A stretch of 8,600 nucleotides of DNA from Alphaproteobacteria bacterium (GCA_024277955.1 JAJRUE010000010.1:1-8600), one strand, 5' to 3'. Numbered from the stretch's first letter, positions 1 through 6,700 are shown. The notes: generated by a model from the sequence alone, not told the origin. Numbers and translations are program-made.

Positions 1-53
1 AGGGCACCCGTTTCGTGGTGCCTATCCCGCGGCTCGAAGTGTTGGACGCATGA
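1..53 (+). CDS. 3' end of an upstream gene, possibly a sugar C-methyltransferase (partial)
   Basis: An open frame enters from the left edge and ends at TGA 51-53, giving the C-terminal peptide GTRFVVPIPRLEVLDA. The pattern of a basic/aromatic stretch followed by VVPIP and a hydrophobic tail resembles the extreme C-terminus of SAM-dependent sugar C-methyltransferases (the NovU/TylCIII-like family, which often ends in something like GRFVVPIPEVRV). That match is from memory and rests on 16 residues, so it is tentative. The stop overlaps the start of the next gene as ATGA (50-53), an arrangement typical of translational coupling within one operon. A methyltransferase acting on a nucleotide-linked keto-deoxysugar would fit the epimerase/dehydratase that follows. 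That a gene ends here is much surer than its identity. Confidence 0.45.
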   Translation, partial: GTRFVVPIPRLEVLDA

Positions 54-961
54 GCGCGCGGGTGCTGGTCACCGGTGGCAGCGGCCTGATCGGCCGCCCC
101 ACGGTGCTGGCGCTGAAAACAGCCGGTTTTCAAGTGGTTGCCCTGTCGCGCACCGGCCCCGTCGCCGGTGCGGACGAAACCCTGACCGCCGACATCCTGG
201 ACCCCGCGTCGCGCCGCGCGGCGGTGACCCGGGCCCGCGCCAGCCACCTTCTGCACCTGGCCTGGCATTCCGGCGGCACCGACGATCCGGGGGCCCGCTG
301 GCATGCTGCCGACAACGCCCGCTGGGCCGCGGCGACCTTGGCGCTGGTGGATGATTTCGCCCAAGAAGGCGGCCGCCGGGTGCTGGCGGTGGGCAGCTGC
401 GCCGAATACGACTGGTCGCAGCCGCTGTTGCGCGAAGACACGCTGCTGAGCCCGGCCAGCGCCTATGGCCGCGCCAAGGCCGAAACCGGCCGCGCCCTGC
501 TCGAAGCCGCCCCGGCCCAGGGGCTGTCGCTGGCCTGGGTGCGGCTTTTCTTCTGCTACGGCCCCGGTGAGCCGGCGGGCCGGTTGCTGGGCGATCTTCT
601 TTAGGGGCTCGCCGCCGGGCGCCCGGTGGCCTGCACCGACGGCCTTCAGGAACGCGACTTTCTGCACAGCCACGACATCGCCCGCGCCCTGGTCACGGTG
701 CTGCAAAGCGACCACGCCGGCGCGATCAACATCGGCAGTGGCACCGCGATCCGGGTGCGCGATCTGATCGACACCGCGGCCCGGCTCATGGGCCGCCCCG
801 AGCTGATTCGCCTGGGCGAAATCGCCCGCCCCGAGACCGACCCGCCCCGGCTGGTGGCCGAGGTCTCGACCCTGCGCTCCCTGGGGTACGAGCCGCGGAT
901 AGATCTGGAAACCGGCGTGCAGGTCTGCATCGACGCCCAGCCGCGCGAGGCCCGCCGATGA
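50..961 (+). pseudogene. NAD(P)-dependent epimerase/dehydratase (extended SDR) interrupted by an in-frame TAG
   Basis: This is an extended short-chain dehydrogenase of the NAD-epimerase/dehydratase type, which would act on a nucleotide sugar in the cytoplasm. Read through the TAG it has 303 codons, normal for the family. The N-terminal Rossmann motif TGGSGLIG lies at residues 8-15. The catalytic set is Ser116 in VGSCAEY and Tyr139-x3-Lys143 in YGRAK, followed by the YGPGE motif at about 170-174. After the TAG at codon 185 the same frame resumes at once with GLAAGRPV, then TDGLQERDFLHSHDIARAL, the usual substrate-domain RDF-(L/I)-H-x-x-D-(I/V)-A motif, and runs 118 codons to TGA 959-961. Start ATG 50 overlaps the preceding stop, and the final TGA overlaps the gtrA start, so the operon layout requires the full-length frame. 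If the TAG terminates, a 184-residue Rossmann fragment with little of the substrate-binding part results. The substrate cannot be told from sequence. It may be a pseudogene, a sequencing error or a suppressed amber; the intact downstream frame argues for a recent or tolerated change. Confidence 0.85.
602..604 (+). other. In-frame TAG inside the epimerase gene
   Basis: The codons around it read GAT CTT CTT TAG GGG CTC GCC, i.e. Asp-Leu-Leu-stop-Gly-Leu-Ala. It falls in the helix that precedes the conserved G-(R/E)-P-V strand of extended SDRs, at a position I would expect to be variable, so the family does not dictate the missing residue. TCG (Ser), CAG (Gln), GAG (Glu) or AAG (Lys) would each need one base change. 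No frameshift is needed to restore the gene. Confidence 0.93.
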
Positions 962-1377
962 CCGGCCTGCGCGAACTTCTGACCAGCCACGGTGATTTTG
1001 CCCGCTTTGTTCGATTTCTGATAGTTGGTCTAGGGAATACCGCCGTTGGTTATCTGGTGTTTGCAGGATTTGTGCTGGTCGGGCTTCCCAGCCAACCGGC
1101 GCTTGCCGGCGCTTTCGTGCTGGGGGTGGCCTGGAATTACTGGACCCACGCGCGCCTGGTTTTTGGCCAGGGCGGGCTTGCGCGCCTGCCGGGTTATGTG
1201 GCGGCCTATCTAGCGATCTGGGCTGCAAACGCGCTGGCGCTGGCCGGGTTGGAGCGGCTCGGCCTGTCGCCGCTGGTGGCCCAGGCGCTGCTGACCCCGG
1301 TGGCGGCGGTGGCGTCGTTTCTGCTGGTCGCCAGGGCGCTGACCGGCAGGTTCCCATTGGGTGGCCACCGGCGCTGA
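958..1377 (+). CDS. GtrA-family four-helix membrane protein
   Basis: A 139-residue integral membrane protein of the GtrA/DPMS (PF04138-like) family. The hallmarks are RFLIVGLGNTAVGYLVF near residues 19-35, the GVAWNYWTHARLVF segment (helix 2 end plus the N-x-x-x-x-x-x-x-F signature) near 56-69, and two further helices at about 77-98 and 104-126. Members are proposed to translocate polyprenyl-phosphate-linked sugars across the inner membrane, or to anchor a partner GT2 glycosyltransferase. Here the natural partner is the convergent GT2 gene just downstream. Start ATG 958 overlaps the epimerase stop (ATGA, 958-961), so translation is probably coupled to ribosomes finishing the upstream gene; the premature TAG there could therefore lower GtrA synthesis. 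The first 100 bases are less GC-rich than the surroundings. The stop is TGA 1375-1377, five bases before a palindrome cluster. Confidence 0.88.
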   Translation: MTGLRELLTSHGDFARFVRFLIVGLGNTAVGYLVFAGFVLVGLPSQPALAGAFVLGVAWNYWTHARLVFGQGGLARLPGYVAAYLAIWAANALALAGLERLGLSPLVAQALLTPVAAVASFLLVARALTGRFPLGGHRR

Positions 1378-1382
1378 GGGCC

Positions 1383-1443
1383 AAGGCGCTTGCAAGCGCC
1401 TTGCAAGGTTTTTCGAAAAACCTTGGGCCGCCTGCGGCGGCCC
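1383..1443. terminator. Three adjacent palindromes between convergent genes, probable bidirectional terminator
   Basis: Three inverted repeats follow each other almost without gaps. The first is a perfect 20-bp palindrome at 1383-1402 (AAGGCGCTTGCAAGCGCCTT). One base later, 1404-1425 is a perfect 22-bp palindrome with arms CAAGGTTTTTC/GAAAAACCTTG. The third, 1425-1443, has 8-bp GC arms (GGGCCGCC/GGCGGCCC) around TGC. The A/T-rich arms of the second supply a U run in either direction. The cluster fills most of the 76-bp gap between the convergent gtrA and GT2 stops, so it should end transcription from both sides. Other roles, such as mRNA 3'-end protection, are possible. Confidence 0.75.
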
Positions 1444-1453
1444 GCGCCCGGCC

Positions 1454-2488
1454 TCAGGCCCGTTTCCTGGCAACCCCGCGTCCGGCCCCGCGCCCGCCCG
1501 CTTCGGGCGTTGCCGGCGTTTGCGCCGGGTCCGCCTGCGCGGTCTCTTCGGTGTCGATGTTCACCCGTTCGCGTTCCACCACGATCGGGCCGCCGCGCAC
1601 CTGGTTGTGGATCGCGGTCACATATTCCCCCAGCATGCCGATGAACAGCAACTGGATCCCCGACAGCAGGAACAGCGCGATGATGATCGTCGTCACCCCG
1701 CGTCCGGCGGTTTCCGGCCCGACAAAGTAGTAGACCAACTGGAACAGCGCAAACGCGATGCTGGCCAGCGAAATCACCAGCCCGACGATGGTGGCGAATC
1801 GCATCGGCGCGCGAGTGAAGGAAAAGATCCCGTTCAGCGCCTGGTCGATCAGGATCGGCAGGTTGTGCTTGGAAATCCCGCGTTTGCGCGCCTTCCAGGT
1901 GTAGGGCACGATGATCCGCTTGAACCCCAGCGACGAAATGATCCCGCGAATGTAGGGATACTGGTCGCGATGCGCCAACAGCGCATCCATCACCTTGCGG
2001 TCCAGAAGCTGAAACTCGCCCACGTCCGGCGAAATCTCGAAATCCGACAAGCTGTTGACGATCCAGTAGAATACCCGCCGGGCGCTGCGCATCACCAGCC
2101 CTTCTTCGCGGTTCGAACGCGCGCCCGCGACCACCTCGTAGCCCTGTTCCCAGAGCTTCACGAATTCGGGGATCAGTTCGGGCGGGTCCTGCAGGTCTAC
2201 CGGCAGGATCACGATCACCGCGTCCCCGGTGGTGTATTTCAGCCCGTTGAAGGCCGATCGGAACACCCCGAAATTGCGCGAGTTCACCACGATCTTGACC
2301 GCCGGGTCGCGCGCGGCGATCTCCTTGAGGATTTCCACCGTCCGGTCGCCCGAGGCATTGTCGATGAACACATGTTCGCGCGCATAACCCTTGAGCGGCC
2401 CGTCAAACAGCGCCTTCACCGTTTCATAGCATTCGGCGACGTTCTCTTCCTCGTTGAAACAGGGAGAGCAGATCGAGATTTTCTTCAT
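1454..2488 (-). CDS. GT2 polyprenyl-phosphate glycosyltransferase (GtrB/DPM1-like)
   Basis: A 344-residue inner-membrane glycosyltransferase that probably moves a sugar from a nucleotide donor onto undecaprenyl phosphate at the cytoplasmic face. The GT-A domain begins at once with KKISICSPCFNEEENV (residues 2-17), continues with FIDNASGDRT, and carries LPVDLQDPPELIPEF, the DxQDPP block typical of dolichol/undecaprenyl-phosphate sugar transferases. The acceptor-loop region around RGISKHN precedes two C-terminal transmembrane helices, one starting FATIVGLVISLASIAFALF and one starting TTIIIALFLLSGIQLLFIG. The tail is rich in Ala, Gly and Arg. I chose ATG 2488 because family homology starts there; an in-frame ATG at 2557 would add 23 residues without family character. 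An AAGG lies 11 bases upstream on the coding strand. The stop is TGA 1456-1454. Convergence with gtrA suggests a functional pair although the two are not co-transcribed. The sugar is unknown. Confidence 0.87.
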   Translation of the reverse strand: MKKISICSPCFNEEENVAECYETVKALFDGPLKGYAREHVFIDNASGDRTVEILKEIAARDPAVKIVVNSRNFGVFRSAFNGLKYTTGDAVIVILPVDLQDPPELIPEFVKLWEQGYEVVAGARSNREEGLVMRSARRVFYWIVNSLSDFEISPDVGEFQLLDRKVMDALLAHRDQYPYIRGIISSLGFKRIIVPYTWKARKRGISKHNLPILIDQALNGIFSFTRAPMRFATIVGLVISLASIAFALFQLVYYFVGPETAGRGVTTIIIALFLLSGIQLLFIGMLGEYVTAIHNQVRGGPIVVERERVNIDTEETAQADPAQTPATPEAGGRGAGRGVARKRA

Positions 2489-2706
2489 GCGACAATCAAC
2501 CTTGAAACCGGCCCAACACGCGGTGCTGCGCCACCCTACCACCGCCAGCCGGGACACGAAACGGACTTGGCGGGATTATGCGCGACCGTGCCTGCCCTGC
2601 ACGGGTCCGGCGATCATTGTTTGTCCGCTGGAAACAAACCGCCGCACCGCCCCGCCACGCGCAGGACTTTCCGCGCGCATCGCGGCGTTGCAGCCGGCGC
2701 CAAAAC
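2489..2706. other. 218-bp gap between two minus-strand genes; possible promoter and inverted repeats
   Basis: I see no convincing gene here. On the minus strand, CATAAT (2580-2575) could be a -10 box for the GT2 gene, leaving a leader of about 80 bases, but there is no good TTGACA-like -35 at normal distance. Just upstream of it is an inverted repeat CCGTGC (2586-2591) / GCACGG (2599-2604) that could be an operator or a small hairpin. Further up, GTTTGT and ACAAAC arms (within about 2619-2639) form a weak hairpin after the PepSY gene. All of these are weak and unverified. Confidence 0.3.
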
Positions 2707-4263
2707 CTACCAGATCGGCGCGCCCAGGTCGAAGACCACATCCGCTTCGCCGCCGTCGGCGCGGGTCAGGCGCACGACAAAGCGGTTGTCGCCCGCCCGC
2801 ACCGGCGCCGAAAACCCGAACCGGCCGCCGTCGCCAAGATCCTCGGCCCGGGCCAGTTCGCCGGTTCCGCCCCCGCCGCTGCCATCTTCCACCGCCGCCG
2901 CCTGGGCCAGATCCCTGGCCAGGAACACCGTCAGGTGCATCGACGTGCCCGCCCGCATCGGCTTGTCTATGCGCAGCGAAACCCCGTCGCGCAGCGCCGC
3001 CGCAAGCCTGGGGTCCGCCGCCGGGGCGATCCAGGCCGGTTTCGCCGACCACGGCCCCAGGTCCAGCACCAGCAGCGCCAGAACCGCCGCCACCAGCCCC
3101 ATGTCGGCCCAACGCAACAGCCCCAGCCCGCGGGCGAACCGCCGCCAGGGGCCTAGCGCCGGATCGGCCCCCGGCAGATGCGCGCTGCGCGCCACATGCA
3201 CCCGCGCCCCGCTCAGCAGCAGCCACAGCCCGGCCAGCCCGAAAACCACCCACAGCGCGCGCGATACCACGCCGCTCCAGTCGCCGAAATGCAGCGCGTC
3301 GATGGGCGCGCGGATCGCTGCCAGCCCCGACCGCTGCGCCGGCCCGACCACCCCCAGCACCGCCAGCGACAGCGGGTCCACCGATACCGTGCTGTCGCCG
3401 CGCAGGGCGCCGTTGCCCCCGGCATAGCCGGAAAACCGCAACCCGTCGCCAGCCCGCCCCGGCACCACCAGCGTTGTCGGGCGGAACCCGTCGAGCGTGT
3501 CGCGGGCCGTGGCCTCGGCTTTCTCAAGCAGCGCCGCGTCCAGCCCCGCCGGGCGCGCGGTTTCGCGCGGCGCGGCCGGCGCGAACCCGGCTTCGCGCCC
3601 CATGAAGCCCAGGCCGTTGGCCATGAAATAGATGCTGCTGAGCGAGATGATCAGCAGGAACACCGACCCCCACAGCCCCAGCAGCCGGTGCAGCCCGCCC
3701 TGGTAGCCGCGCTGGCCCAGCGCGCGGGTCGGCCAGCGGAAAAATCCCTTCCAGAACCGGCGGTAGGCGATCAGCCCGCTGATCACCGAATACAGCAGAA
3801 ACCAACCCGTCGCCGCCACGGCGATGAAGGCCAGCCGCCCCGGCGTGCGCCCCGGCACCAGCAGGCTGTCGTGCAGGTCGCGCAGCACCGCGCGCAGGTC
3901 GCGATCGGCGGTCACGGTGCGCACCTCGGCGGTGGCCGGGTCGGTCCAGACCACCACCTTTTCACCCCAGCCGGTGGTCAGGTAGGTGCGGTCGGCCAGC
4001 CAGGGTTGCGGCTGGCGCTGCACCACCCAGATGGTGCCGGCGGGGTAGGCGGCCTGCACCGAATCGTAGATCTCGCCAAAGCTCGCGGCGCCGCCTTCGG
4101 GCGGGGCGCTGGCCCAGATCTGCGGATGGATCAGCGCCTCCATTTCGTCGCTGACCACCAGCAGCGTGCCGGTGGCGAACAGAATGGCAAACAGGATGAT
4201 CAGTTGCAGCCCCAGCCACTTGTGAAGCCGGAAAAGCAGGGACCGGACGCCGCGCGCGCTCAT
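2707..4263 (-). CDS. PepSY-associated transmembrane protein, probable iron/siderophore-type membrane reductase
   Basis: A 518-residue inner-membrane protein of the PepSY-TM (PiuB/FoxB-like) family. Helix 1 (about 18-37) follows FRLHKWLGLQ, the characteristic opening with His14. A periplasmic PepSY-like segment follows (about 60-130), with WVVQRQPQPW and then LRDLHDSLL (His131). Helix 2 is at about 145-166, LHRLLGLWG (His192) leads into helix 3 (194-215), a second periplasmic part has DALHFGDWSG (His325), and helix 4 is at about 333-352. Paired histidines of this kind bind heme in family members that reduce ferric siderophores. A fifth helix (about 386-402) and a C-terminal soluble domain of some 110 residues, with a Gly-rich stretch (461-467), go beyond the core. 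Start ATG 4263 has GAGG at a good distance upstream; the frame is open further upstream but without family character. The gene ends at TAG 2709-2707. No siderophore receptor lies nearby, so the iron role is inferred from the family. Confidence 0.8.
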   Translation of the reverse strand: MSARGVRSLLFRLHKWLGLQLIILFAILFATGTLLVVSDEMEALIHPQIWASAPPEGGAASFGEIYDSVQAAYPAGTIWVVQRQPQPWLADRTYLTTGWGEKVVVWTDPATAEVRTVTADRDLRAVLRDLHDSLLVPGRTPGRLAFIAVAATGWFLLYSVISGLIAYRRFWKGFFRWPTRALGQRGYQGGLHRLLGLWGSVFLLIISLSSIYFMANGLGFMGREAGFAPAAPRETARPAGLDAALLEKAEATARDTLDGFRPTTLVVPGRAGDGLRFSGYAGGNGALRGDSTVSVDPLSLAVLGVVGPAQRSGLAAIRAPIDALHFGDWSGVVSRALWVVFGLAGLWLLLSGARVHVARSAHLPGADPALGPWRRFARGLGLLRWADMGLVAAVLALLVLDLGPWSAKPAWIAPAADPRLAAALRDGVSLRIDKPMRAGTSMHLTVFLARDLAQAAAVEDGSGGGGTGELARAEDLGDGGRFGFSAPVRAGDNRFVVRLTRADGGEADVVFDLGAPIW

Positions 4264-4585
4264 GGGAACCTCGTCTTTGGTGTTCGTGTTGCTGCGGGCC
4301 CGGCGGTGGGCGAAAATGCGCGCGCCGCCGGCGCCTTGCGCGGATACTGGCCCCGCCGGCGGCAAATGCAAAGACCCCGGCGCCGAAATTCCCCGCAAAA
4401 CCCCCGACGCCGCCGCCGGGCGCGCGAAATCTGCAACATTGCCCGGCGAGCAGGTGCATTTGTTGCCGGCTGCGTTACAATCCGCAGGCAAACCGGCGCA
4501 CCCGTTCCCGCCGGCCCCGGTTTGCTGTAGCAAGGCAGCATCCAACCGGGCGGCGGGCCCGCGCGTTCAGATCACAGGTGACGAT
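4264..4585. other. Divergent intergenic region between the PepSY and AsnB-like genes
   Basis: This 322-bp stretch separates divergent genes and should hold promoters for both, but none is clear. TACAAT at 4476-4481 is a fair -10 hexamer for the plus strand, about 105 bases before the GTG start, yet no good -35 lies 16-18 bases upstream. GCAACA (4433-4438) and TGTTGC (4461-4466) form a spaced inverted repeat that could be an operator. The plus-strand frame of the AsnB-like gene stays open across the whole region, but its conceptual residues have no family character, so I regard it as non-coding. Confidence 0.4.
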
Positions 4586-4588
4586 GTG
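4576..4588 (+). promoter_or_regulatory. Ribosome binding site and GTG start of the AsnB-like gene
   Basis: AGGTGA at 4576-4581 is followed four bases later by GTG 4586-4588, then TGT for the obligatory Cys2. Class II amidotransferases must start Met-Cys after initiation, so GTG 4586 is decided by chemistry. The nearby ATG 4584 is in another frame. Confidence 0.85.
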
Positions 4589-6532
4589 TGTGGAATTTTC
4601 GGTATCAGGTTCGAAGCCGCCGACGCCCCGGTTGCGCGCGCGCGGCTGCAGGCCTCGGTCGCTTCGATCGGGCACCGCGGCCCGGATGCTGCGGTGATCC
4701 ACGCCGAACCGGGGCTGGGGCTGGCGCATGCCCGCCTGTCGCTGGTCGATGTCTCGAGCCGGTCCGACCAGCCCTTCCACGACGACAGCGGCCGCTATGT
4801 GCTGGTCTTCAACGGCGAGGTCTACAATTTCCGCGACCTGCGCCGCGACCTTGAAAAACAGGGCGCCGCCTTTCGCACCACCTCGGATACCGAAGTGGTG
4901 CTGCACAGCCTGATCCGCCACGGCATCGATGCGCTGGCCGGGTTCGAAGGCATGTTCGCGCTGGCCTTTATCGACCGTGCCGACGGGTCGGTCCTGCTGG
5001 CGCGCGACCGCTTCGGGATGAAGCCGCTGTTCTGGACCGAAAGCCTGGACGCCACCCCGGCGCTGGCCTTTGCGTCCGAAGTCGCGGCCTTTGCCCCCTG
5101 GACGACGCTTGCCCCCGACATGGGCCAGCTTTTCGCCTACCTGGGCAAATTCGGAGGCCCCACCTCGGGCCGTTCCTTCTACGACGGCATCCAGGCGCTG
5201 GCGCCGGGCGACTACCTGCTGTCGAAACGCGGCCAGCCGCCGGTGATCGCGCCGTTCTTCAAGCTGCCCGATTTTCTGAACCAGGCCGAGGCCGAGCGCC
5301 TGCGCGCGCTGTCGCCCGCCGCCGTCGCCGACGAGTTCGACGAGGCGATGCAGGGCGCGGTCGCCTCGAAACTGTTTGCCGACGCGCGGGTGGGGGCCTT
5401 TGCCTCGGGCGGGGTGGACAGTTCACTGATCGTGGCGATGGCCGCGCGCCAGCAAAAGGACGTGGCCCTGTTCCACGCCAACGTCAAGGGCGCCTGGAGC
5501 GAAACGCCGGCAGCCCGCGGCCTGGCCGATCACCTGGGGCTTGATCTGCACATCGCCGAGGTCGAGGAACAGGATTTCGTCGACATGATCCCGCGGGTGA
5601 TGCGCCACTACGGCTATCCGTTTTCCTACCACCCGAATTGCGCGCCGCTGATGCTGACCGCGCAGCTGGCCCGCGACAACGGTGTCAAGGGGCTGCTGTA
5701 GGGCGAAGGCTCGGATGAATTGTTCCTCGGCTATCCGTGGCTTGGCCGCAAACCGATCACCGATGCCTTTGGCGCGGTGGCGACGGGGGTGCAAAACCTG
5801 GTGCGGCGCATTCCCGGCCTTGGCCCGGTGCTGCTGCCCGACCGGATCGGCAACGCGCCGCAGCTGCGCGACCTGATGAACGGGCGCGAAATGGCCGGCG
5901 ACATGGACGCGGTGGAAGCGGCGCTGGCGCGCTTTCCCGAACGGCTGCAGGATGCGGGCACGCAATGGTCGCTGGACTACATGCACCACCATTTGCGCAC
6001 GCTTTTGCACCGCAACGACACCATGGGCATGGCCGCCAGCATCGAAGCGCGCTTTCCCTTCCTCGACCACCGGGTGGCCAGTTTCGGCGTCAACCTGCCG
6101 CGCCGCTTCAAGCTGCGCACCTCGCCGCTGGTGCTGGAAAAGGCCCACCCTTTCGTGCGCGACAAATGGGTGGTGCGCGCGGTGGCCGACCGCTACGTGC
6201 CCAAGCATCTGAGCCAGCGCATCAAGATCGGTTTCTGGACCACGGTTTTCCAGCGCCTGAAGATCGCGCCGGCCTATCTTGCCGGCTCGCCGCTGGGCGA
6301 CGTGCTGAAGCTCTCGCAGCGCCAGTTGCAGGACGCTTTCGATGACGCCGGGCCCGATCTGCGCCTGCGGCTGCTGCTGAGCGATGTCTGGCTGCGCACG
6401 GTGATCGGCGACGAGGCCGAAGAGGCCGCCACCGCCCGGCTGCGCGACCACGTGACGATCCTGCCCGAAGGCGCGCGCCCCGCCGGCGGACCCGCGCGCA
6501 ACCGCCGCTCGGTCGCCTCGGCCCCGATCTGA
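4586..6532 (+). pseudogene. Asparagine synthase-like glutamine amidotransferase interrupted by an in-frame TAG
   Basis: Read through the TAG this is a 648-residue glutamine-hydrolysing asparagine synthase of the AsnB type. It would use glutamine, aspartate and ATP, or amidate a sugar acid when it serves a polysaccharide locus. The N-terminal class II amidotransferase domain shows the nucleophile Cys2 in CGIFG, HRGPD at 30-34 and FNGEVYN at 75-81. The synthetase domain has the PP-loop SGGVDSS at 274-280, the second ATP/PPi loop GEGSDELF at 373-380 and SIEARFPFLD at 485-494. The TAG at codon 372 immediately precedes GEGSDE, at a residue that is Ser (or Thr) in the family. The remaining 276 codons are intact and end at TGA 6530-6532. 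If the TAG terminates, the product is an amidotransferase domain plus half a synthetase domain and cannot make asparagine. Length and C-terminal sequence fit the longer enzymes found in exopolysaccharide loci; housekeeping AsnB cannot be excluded. The alternatives are recent nonsense mutation, sequencing error, or suppression. Confidence 0.88.
5699..5701 (+). other. In-frame TAG at the conserved Ser of the AsnB SGEGSDE loop
   Basis: The codons read AAG GGG CTG CTG TAG GGC GAA GGC TCG GAT GAA, i.e. Lys-Gly-Leu-Leu-stop-Gly-Glu-Gly-Ser-Asp-Glu. E. coli AsnB has LSGEGSDE at this point, so the TAG stands exactly at the Ser. A single C-to-A change of TCG would make it. The frame is unaffected on both sides. 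Confidence 0.93.
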
Positions 6533-6544
6533 CGCCCCGCGCCG

Positions 6545-6558
6545 GCCCCGGTCGGGGC
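6545..6558 (+). terminator. Short GC hairpin after the AsnB-like gene
   Basis: GCCCCGGTCGGGGC can form a stem of five to six GC pairs 12 bases after the TGA stop. There is no T run behind it, so if it terminates at all it is weak or needs Rho. Confidence 0.3.
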
Positions 6559-6631
6559 AGGGCCCCAGCGCCCCTCCGCCCGCCATTTTGCGCCTGCCCG
6601 ACGGCCACCGCCCCACAGCGCCAAACCATCA

Positions 6632-6658
6632 TTGCCTGAGCGCGGGCTTTGGCATAAG
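6632..6658 (+). promoter_or_regulatory. Possible promoter for proS
   Basis: TTGCCT (6632-6637) and CATAAG (6653-6658) resemble -35 and -10 boxes but with only 15 bases between them. They lie about 45 bases before the proS start, in the 168-bp gap after the AsnB-like gene. This is the best candidate seen there and remains weak. Confidence 0.33.
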
Positions 6659-6700
6659 GCTGGGGGCCGAACCTGACAAACTCCAAAGGCCCGTCCCCCC

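Noticed and set aside
626..961. Separate small gene formed by the second half of the epimerase frame
   Set aside because: The GTG at 626 has no evident Shine-Dalgarno, and the protein would start inside the substrate domain. The same-frame continuation of one gene explains it better.
1361..3427. Long plus-strand open frame of 688 codons
   Set aside because: It lies antisense to the GT2 and PepSY genes, whose frames have clear motifs. Its product is rich in Arg, Pro and Ala without domain character, as expected for a shadow of GC-rich genes.
3178..4530. Plus-strand open frame of 450 codons opposite the PepSY gene
   Set aside because: Composition is Gln/Arg/Pro-rich and low in hydrophobics. 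It is explained by GC-rich antisense codon bias.
4262..4585. N-terminal extension of the AsnB-like gene to ATG 4262
   Set aside because: Cys2 must follow the initiator residue for amidotransferase activity, and a Shine-Dalgarno sits before GTG 4586, so the extension is only open sequence.
5720..6532. Separate gene formed by the second half of the AsnB-like frame
   Set aside because: The TTG at 5720 falls within the GEGSDELF loop, splitting a catalytic motif, with no ribosome binding site evident. It is the remainder of one gene.
5423..6616. Minus-strand open frame of 397 codons opposite the AsnB-like gene
   Set aside because: The plus strand carries the conserved synthetase motifs; the minus frame shows only His/Gln/Arg-rich antisense composition. 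It is unrelated to the TAG at 5699.
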